A DNA stretch of 64,000 nucleotides from a virus. Both the position numbers and the translations under genes were made by a program. Location of the stretch: IMG/VR virus record IMGVR_UViG_3300044970_001982, positions 1 through 64,000 of that record. One strand, written 5' to 3'. This document shows positions 58,448-64,000 of this stretch, in pieces; the stretch's first letter is position 1; each line of letters opens with the position of its first letter. The notes beneath the pieces are model-generated. The model ran no database searches and had not been told where the DNA came from. It was given only the letters and a program-made list of their open reading frames with translations.

Positions 58448-58828
58448 TTAATCTCCTAAATTTTGACTGACAGATAGCATGATTGGTTCATCTATATCGG
58501 ATATAATATGTATATCAAATCTTATTGTATCTGGACTTGTTGGAACTGCTTTTATTTGAATATTTCTTCCCTTAAAAAGACCTTCCCTCTGTATCCCAGC
58601 TCTAATTAGAGCTTTTCCAAACTCTGCCGTTTCTCTAGACTGTGGCATTCCGTATAGCCTGGATAAGTCTATTCCTAACTGTGGATATATATAAAAATCT
58701 CCTGGCTCTGTCATCATCCTTAAGTATATTTGCTGAATGTCTTCATGCATAGATGAAGGAGCTAACGCTATATCTTTTAATCCAGATATAACAATATCTC
58801 CATCTAAAGTAAAATATAAATCACTCAT
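58448..58828 (-). CDS. Baseplate wedge protein, gp25/W-like
   Basis: A 126-residue protein: DGDIVISGLKDIALAPSSMHEDIQQIYLRMMTEPGDFYIYPQLGIDLSRLYGMP and IRAGIQREGLF. The Q-x-I-x-x-R-[LM]-x-T-x-x-G-[DE] ... G-x-D-L-x-x-L-x-G pattern is that of gp25-like (lysozyme-like) baseplate wedge proteins. ATGAGTGA overlap with the upstream gene. Initiates sheath assembly in contractile tails. Confidence 0.9.
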   Translation of the reverse strand: MSDLYFTLDGDIVISGLKDIALAPSSMHEDIQQIYLRMMTEPGDFYIYPQLGIDLSRLYGMPQSRETAEFGKALIRAGIQREGLFKGRNIQIKAVPTSPDTIRFDIHIISDIDEPIMLSVSQNLGD

Positions 58829-59468
58829 TACTTTCCCTTAAAGCGGTGATGTGTGCCTCCTCAAAAGTAAGGCCTGTTTTTATTAAATCGACTACTCGTA
58901 GAATATGTTCTGGGGAATAGTCTGTTCTATAAGCCTCTATAAGTTTTATTTGCTCTTCTGTCAAACCATCAGTGCTATATTTGGATATATAATCCTGTGT
59001 AGGAACTGTTTGATTGTCTGAAGATAATCTATAGTCACCAGTAATAGTAATGGGAGTTTGGCTTTGTTCTTGTTCATTTTCAATAATAGCTTGAAGATAA
59101 TGTGTTACTCCATTTTGGGATGAATGGATAAGTTTGTTATTTAATTTAACTAAAGTAGGCTCCACATATGTAGAGGCAGAGTAGTTAAAATTAAAACTAT
59201 TCCATCTCAATCCGTCTTCTTTTGTAAACATTTTGATAGAGTCTGCAAATAATGATATTGACTTTCCTTTTGCACTGATTATTATTCCAATTCCAGGAGC
59301 TGCAAATATTTCAATGTCTCCGTCATCCGTAAGACGAATAAAGCTACTTAAATCTGGATGAGTCAATCCGACTTCTCTGTCAGAGAATTCTTTTCTTTTT
59401 TTTATTTCAGAAGAAACTGGGTAGGTTTTTTGCTGATAATTTATTCTATCTATAGAGTCTTTAGTCAT
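58821..59468 (-). CDS. Baseplate/spike-associated protein (215 aa)
   Basis: SSFIRLTDDGDIEIFAAPGIGIIISAKGKSISLFADSIKMFTKEDGLRWNSFNFNYSAST: repeated short strands like a beta-helix or spike-tip region. A Glu/Gln-rich C-terminal half follows with THYLQAIIENEQEQ. Located between the OB-spike and gp25-like genes, as spike-tip or hub accessory proteins are. No specific family is claimed. Confidence 0.75.
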   Translation of the reverse strand: MTKDSIDRINYQQKTYPVSSEIKKRKEFSDREVGLTHPDLSSFIRLTDDGDIEIFAAPGIGIIISAKGKSISLFADSIKMFTKEDGLRWNSFNFNYSASTYVEPTLVKLNNKLIHSSQNGVTHYLQAIIENEQEQSQTPITITGDYRLSSDNQTVPTQDYISKYSTDGLTEEQIKLIEAYRTDYSPEHILRVVDLIKTGLTFEEAHITALRESNE

Positions 59469-59836
59469 CAGTACACCATAAATTTCGGTATTCCAGTATT
59501 AAGAGTATAATTATAATTGTAGTTAGCGTTAGATCCAAGATCTTGATAGATATTTATAATATAAGGTTTTGCCTCATTATTATCTCTAAATCCTACTAAA
59601 CATCTTTCTCCAGGAACTGGAGAAACAAATTGGACTCCTCTAGTATAAGGGCACGCAACATTTTTGATTACATTTCCTACACTGTCAGAGTACTGATCTT
59701 CTAAAACTACTATTGCAGTATTTGTTACTTTATCATAAGACATAATAACACCAGGCCTTGTTCTAGCCTTCTGCATTTCTGTTGTTGTTATTTGGTCTTG
59801 TATTTTTTTGTCAAATTTTGGATAATTTACTGGCAT
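59468..59836 (-). CDS. Baseplate spike OB-fold protein (gpV/gp5-like)
   Basis: A 122-residue protein: ARTRPGVIMSYDKVTNTAIVVLEDQYSD...VIKNVACPYTRGVQFVSPVPGERCLVGFRDNNEAKPYIINIY. The five-stranded pattern with P-G-E-R-C-x-V-G-F is that of the OB fold in phage baseplate assembly protein V/gp5. AAGGAG ribosome site. It would form the central spike below the tail tube. Confidence 0.83.
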   Translation of the reverse strand: MPVNYPKFDKKIQDQITTTEMQKARTRPGVIMSYDKVTNTAIVVLEDQYSDSVGNVIKNVACPYTRGVQFVSPVPGERCLVGFRDNNEAKPYIINIYQDLGSNANYNYNYTLNTGIPKFMVY

Positions 59837-59850
59837 ATGCTTCTCCTTAA

Positions 59851-62130
59851 TTACGGATTAGTAAACAATTGACCATTCAGCCATTGATCAATGTATGGCC
59901 TAGACCAAACTGTATCTCCAAATGTAGCTGGGTCATCACGATAAACGGCTTTGACCCATTCTTTAAGATCATTTTCTGTTTTTCCTATAGTTTTATAAAC
60001 CTCTACACAATGCACAAACTGTACACCGCTTATCCATCCATAAGGTTGCTTCCCCCTATAGTCTCCCCATGCCCCAAATTGATAACCATTAGAAGGTTGG
60101 GTTCCCAATCTCTGTAGGCCAAACTGAGGAGGCTGTCCAGTTCTAAATGTATATAAAGCCCATGCCTGATTAATCGGTATCCAAAATCTATGATCAACCA
60201 ACTCTCTCATGATCTCTACAGTTGCATTGTAACTTCCTGTATAAAATCTTAGTGTTTCATATTTTTCTGTCATAACTCTATTGTAGTTATCTATGGTTGG
60301 TTTTGTTTCTCCAGGAAAAACAGTGTCCCAGTTTTTAATTGCAATTTGCCAACCTTGAAGAAGTTCTTTACCATTAGAATCTGTTAATTCATATGTTTTT
60401 TTTCCATGAGCTGCTCCAGATGAGGCGCTGGTGCTAACTTCACCTTGTCTATTTTTTCTATAACCACCAACTCCCATGTTTATTTGAAAAATACCTAAAG
60501 ACATAAAGTCTCCACTAAGTGCATTTGGATTGCATGATGTTGGGTGGCCATTACTTTCTCTAACTATAATTCCAGCAAATATAGCAGCTACTTCATCAGA
60601 GAAAGCTGTTGTCCTTAACATATTAAATACATCTAAACGAGTTAGCTCAGCACCCCAGTCACCATAATAATTTTTTCTTATATTCTCTGGAGTTGGATTA
60701 TATGGAACAACGCCTATTCCTGGAATTTCCACATTTATAGTCCCATACGTAGATGTCCCTCCTGATGTTCCTGTACCAGTATTCGTTCCAGCAATTGCCA
60801 TTGCTCCTCCAGGGCCAACATATCTACCAGATCTCATACCGCTAAAACTAAGGTGTATGTGATTTCTATGGTCAGCATCTCCCATAAAGTTAATATACTC
60901 TAGATATGGTTTATTTAACTTTAAAGCAGATGTCATTGGTTCAAGGCCAGAATCAAGAAGTCCATAATCAGAAATTAAATCACTACTAACAACAACCAGA
61001 TCTGGCAATAGATATTGGGGAACCTCAGCCAAAGCTTCAATTAATATTTGAACAGCCTTATCGTAGGTTTCTTTTGGCGGAATAGTAGATAGTTCTATTA
61101 TTTCTCCATTTATTTTTCCAACCCGCTTAATATCTATTGCTCTACCAAAAACATGATCGCTTAAAAATGTCCTGTCTTTTCCTGCTGCAACAGCTTTGTC
61201 ATAATATCTTTGCGGACTTCTTCCAGCATCTAAGCCACCACCTATGTATATATTTTTTTCATGCATAAGTAACAAAAATTCTATTAAGGCTGGGCATATA
61301 TATGCGTTTGCTCCGCCACCAGGTGAGTCTAAAATTACATCACTTGATAAAAATCTTTCTTCACTAGGAATTTTTGCGTCAGGGAAGAATGTATCTTCGC
61401 CATTACCTATTCTTATTGGTCCATTCGCCCATTCATTTGGAATGTCAAATCTAAATCCACCTATTTTAGCGTTGTCTGAAATAACTGACTCATATTTACT
61501 TCTAAGAAGTGTTAATCTTTCTTGAAACCAGGCGTTTTCTTCTGCTGACAATTCTGATATATATGCAACATTTCTTTTTCCAGCGCTTTGCATTTCTGCA
61601 CTTGGCTGACCTGCATTTCCGTTTTTAGAGTTATTTCCACTATCGCCAGTTGCTGCAGATTCTCCAAGTTTTCTTTCAATTTCAATCTGCTGCATATTTT
61701 GTATGGACTGATCTACGAATGAGGCTCCTAGGTTTTTTCCGGCTATAGATTGAGCTATTATTCTATTATAGGCTGCGGCACCAGTTAATTTTATACTATC
61801 TTCACTTTCATATTGTGTTTCAGGATTGTTAACGGGTTGATCAAAAGATTCGCTAGCAACAGATGCTCCACCAGTTATTAGTGTATTAAGTGAAGTAGAC
61901 ACAGACATACTTAAAGCTTTTGTTGCGTATTTTGGATGCCTATTAAAGATATCTCCATTTATCATGGAGCTAACAGTTGAGGTACTTAAGGTTCTACCTA
62001 AAACTGGAGCAGCTTTTGAAGCGCTTGTATTTTTTACTGGAGACTTTCCACCAGGATAATAATCATTAAATACTGTATTTGCAAAAGATACAGAATCAGA
62101 CAGAGCTGCATTATTAATATTAAAACTCAC
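59851..62130 (-). CDS. Tail-associated lysin: M15-like peptidase plus lytic transglycosylase domains (759 aa)
   Basis: GTG start overlapping the upstream TAG. Low-complexity N-terminus (about 1-190). Then comes an M15-like domain with FLSDHVFGRAIDIKR (H, D ligands, about 335-345) and DADHRNHIHLSFSG (H ligands, about 420-430). The C-terminal part (about 490-760) has an SLT/lysozyme-type core: AAIFAGIIVRESNGHPTSCNPNAL with catalytic Glu, then SLGIFQINM. It should open peptidoglycan locally during genome injection. Member of the hub/spike gene group. Confidence 0.87.
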   Translation of the reverse strand: MSFNINNAALSDSVSFANTVFNDYYPGGKSPVKNTSASKAAPVLGRTLSTSTVSSMINGDIFNRHPKYATKALSMSVSTSLNTLITGGASVASESFDQPVNNPETQYESEDSIKLTGAAAYNRIIAQSIAGKNLGASFVDQSIQNMQQIEIERKLGESAATGDSGNNSKNGNAGQPSAEMQSAGKRNVAYISELSAEENAWFQERLTLLRSKYESVISDNAKIGGFRFDIPNEWANGPIRIGNGEDTFFPDAKIPSEERFLSSDVILDSPGGGANAYICPALIEFLLLMHEKNIYIGGGLDAGRSPQRYYDKAVAAGKDRTFLSDHVFGRAIDIKRVGKINGEIIELSTIPPKETYDKAVQILIEALAEVPQYLLPDLVVVSSDLISDYGLLDSGLEPMTSALKLNKPYLEYINFMGDADHRNHIHLSFSGMRSGRYVGPGGAMAIAGTNTGTGTSGGTSTYGTINVEIPGIGVVPYNPTPENIRKNYYGDWGAELTRLDVFNMLRTTAFSDEVAAIFAGIIVRESNGHPTSCNPNALSGDFMSLGIFQINMGVGGYRKNRQGEVSTSASSGAAHGKKTYELTDSNGKELLQGWQIAIKNWDTVFPGETKPTIDNYNRVMTEKYETLRFYTGSYNATVEIMRELVDHRFWIPINQAWALYTFRTGQPPQFGLQRLGTQPSNGYQFGAWGDYRGKQPYGWISGVQFVHCVEVYKTIGKTENDLKEWVKAVYRDDPATFGDTVWSRPYIDQWLNGQLFTNP

Positions 62131-64000
62131 TAGATCACTCTCCTTGGCATAAGGGCTGATTCTTCTGCAGAAATAACAGACTCAGATTCTATCTGCACTT
62201 GCTTAGCGTATACTTGAGCTAAATTATTGGATACTAGTTCCCAGTTTAATGTAACTGGATATCCATCTTCATAATATTCATCCCAGAATATAGTAGGCCA
62301 TTCGCTTGTTTTTTCGTAAGTTGCGTTTAAGATTCTGTATGCAACTAGAGCATTATACAGTTTAACTACGTCATCTTCAGATATTCCATAATTGGTCTGA
62401 GCGTTGTCTCTTAAATATTCGGGAGCAAAGTAAGACAATTTACTATTAATAATTTCATTATATATTGAAAGTTTCTTTACATTCATTGGAGAATCTTCGT
62501 AAATTCCCTTAAAGAACTCTAAACATATAAGATTATTAATTGAGTCTACACTTCCTATATTTTTTTCTTTATTCTTTATAAAGCAGGATGTAACAAATTG
62601 TTCGGCCTGTTGAACAACTGATTCGGGCTGGTAATACCAAATTGTGCCCAAAACTCTTTCTGATGCGGTGACGTCCTTGGCATAATTTGCCACTGTATTT
62701 TCATTTGCACCGGGTTGAAATTGTTGCTCAAATATAACATCATCAGTTGCTGAGTTACTTATTTTTGTTCTAAGAACAAATATTCTATTCTTAAGCTTTT
62801 CTTCTGTATAGAGTTTTGCCCTTCCACCAGGAGTACTTATTGAAGTAAGCTGCGTTTGATTATCTTGATTACCTGGTTCATTTGGAATGCCGCCAACTCT
62901 AATTGTATTAGTTTCTCCAGTATTTATTCCATCAAATCTAACCTTAAATGTAGATCCAGAAATTATATCTTGAACCCAGAAAGTGTCACCGTCAATAAAT
63001 TCGGTAACTTTTACGATCACCCTGAATAGTGATGGTTGGAGATCTGCTTTTTCTGGACCAAGACCGCTTAATTGCAAAACTCTTGCGTGTGTTATTGCAT
63101 TTTCATAGTCTATATGTCTAACTAAATCTTTTATTTCTACTTCTTGCCAGCCAAGACTCTTTAATAAATCGTCACTTCTAATGAATACATTTCCTTCTGG
63201 AGTTTTTACTTTAGTTCTTGCTCCCAACAAACCTGGAAGAAGTGCCTTGGAATGATATCTACCTACAACCATGCCTTGATTATATGACAAGCCGGCATCC
63301 ATTGGCTGGCCATTCTTATTTAGGTATTGTATATAACAACCATGCTGATCAAGTACGTTGTCCCTAATCCATTTCCAGCCCTTCCAAGCTAGCTGTCCAA
63401 CTATAGGAAGTGCAATTGCTGCGGCTGCTCCGCCTGCTGCAGCTGCTATTAGGCCAGAACCAGCTATTAATCCACCAGCAACTGCCTTAAATCCAGTATC
63501 TGAACCACTCTTATTTGCGTCAATTAACTGTTGAGCTTTTTGTGGTAATGTTAATGCAGTTTGATTAGCCATAATATCTTTAACTAAAGATGTAGATCCA
63601 TGCGTATATTCAATTCCACCCATCATTTGTGGCATTAGGGCATCTGATAGGGCGTCTACTGATATATCACCGCCAACATTTATTCCAGTATTTGACGCCA
63701 TAATATTGTCTATATAGAATCTAGTATCATTTCTAATATTTTGTAGCCCCAGCCAGGATCTTAACCATGAAGATAGGAACCAGCGCGATGGGTCATTAAC
63801 AGTAACTAAAGCGTTGGGTGTAATTGATGTTATGTAGCCCATTTCCGGAGTAAAGTGATGAACAACCTGTTCAACTTCAAATAGTCCATACATTCTTTCA
63901 TAGACGTCTGAGAGATATACTAGGTCATGCGGTCTAATATCTGCATTTCCTATGATGATTAGTTCGCCACCATAAATATCTTTAATAGATTCTTTTAGGT
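62130..64000 (-). CDS. Tail hub/tube-associated protein with embedded SNase-like domain (N-terminus beyond right edge)
   Basis: The frame is open to base 64000; an internal ATG at 63893 is not the start because coding-like sequence (IIIGNADIRPHDLVYLSDVYERMYGLFEVEQVVHHFTP) precedes it. That region resembles late-control/hub proteins. Then an Ala/Gly-rich hydrophobic stretch (GGLIAGSGLIAAAAGGAAAAIALPIVG) follows. At about 63040-62630 lies a thermonuclease-like domain: VTEFIDGDTFWVQD, FKVRFDGINTGET, GGRAKLYTEEKL, ASERVLGTIWYY. C-terminal helical part. At least 623 residues. Hub role inferred from its position before the tail lysin. Confidence 0.78.
   Translation of the reverse strand, partial: LKESIKDIYGGELIIIGNADIRPHDLVYLSDVYERMYGLFEVEQVVHHFTPEMGYITSITPNALVTVNDPSRWFLSSWLRSWLGLQNIRNDTRFYIDNIMASNTGINVGGDISVDALSDALMPQMMGGIEYTHGSTSLVKDIMANQTALTLPQKAQQLIDANKSGSDTGFKAVAGGLIAGSGLIAAAAGGAAAAIALPIVGQLAWKGWKWIRDNVLDQHGCYIQYLNKNGQPMDAGLSYNQGMVVGRYHSKALLPGLLGARTKVKTPEGNVFIRSDDLLKSLGWQEVEIKDLVRHIDYENAITHARVLQLSGLGPEKADLQPSLFRVIVKVTEFIDGDTFWVQDIISGSTFKVRFDGINTGETNTIRVGGIPNEPGNQDNQTQLTSISTPGGRAKLYTEEKLKNRIFVLRTKISNSATDDVIFEQQFQPGANENTVANYAKDVTASERVLGTIWYYQPESVVQQAEQFVTSCFIKNKEKNIGSVDSINNLICLEFFKGIYEDSPMNVKKLSIYNEIINSKLSYFAPEYLRDNAQTNYGISEDDVVKLYNALVAYRILNATYEKTSEWPTIFWDEYYEDGYPVTLNWELVSNNLAQVYAKQVQIESESVISAEESALMPRRVI

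Overview
The window is part of the genome of a large, AT-rich, strictly tailed bacteriophage with a contractile tail (myovirus morphotype). Direct evidence is a baseplate set on the minus strand (J/gp6-like, W/gp25-like and gpV/gp5-OB-like proteins with hub and spike proteins) and a phage replication and nucleotide set. I see no integrase, repressor, terminase, portal or major capsid gene, so the head module probably lies outside the window and nothing here suggests lysogeny. Several features point to a Gram-positive, probably actinobacterial (perhaps freshwater) host. These are an LPNTG sortase signal on a phage protein, an r1t-type holin, a pyrimidine-dimer glycosylase of the MSMEG_6728 family, class II ribonucleotide reductase with ThyX, leaderless-looking genes, and secreted proteins with Thr/Pro (PPATDPP) linkers. 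The host assignment is inference.

Layout, following the direction of transcription (minus strand, right to left). 64000-37467 is the late tail block: hub with an embedded nuclease-like domain, a tail lysin, OB-spike, gp25, baseplate J, two very large baseplate/tail proteins, four related tail proteins, a small structural protein, and a membrane protein with an r1t-like holin. A hairpin terminator (37381-37416) and a sigma70-like promoter (37350-37377) mark the border. 37322-14465 is the DNA-metabolism block: class II RNR, ThyX, dCMP deaminase, nuclease homologues, DnaB-type helicase, a one-chain AEP primase with a PriL-like Fe-S domain, DnaE-type polymerase, a sigma-like factor, RNase H and dNMP kinase, interspersed with glycosyltransferases. 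14455-8386 is a late block of many tiny lysine-rich proteins, an LPXTG-anchored surface protein, two M15-like peptidoglycan hydrolases and a holin/lipoprotein lysis cassette. 8266-4600 holds an exonuclease, one tRNA-Ser(GCU), glycosyltransferases and a methyltransferase. The left edge has tandem four-Cys proteins, a plus-strand two-gene island for a secreted PA14/Fn3-like protein, a glycosyltransferase and a collagen-like tail fibre.

The most striking non-coding signal is a 10-bp element, TTACTATWWW. It occurs eight times, six of them 30-31 nt upstream of the start codon of late-type transcription units and two at other distances (40 and 21 nt), with no -35 box. It is a good candidate for a phage-specific late promoter, possibly read by the sigma-like protein at 16910-17770. 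In contrast, a lone plus-strand gene (18449-18625) has a near-consensus host-type promoter placed so that transcription would begin at its ATG (leaderless), an operator-like dyad over its -35, and its own terminator.

All assignments are from reading the sequence without database searches. Family names are given where the motifs are recognisable; many small genes remain of unknown function.
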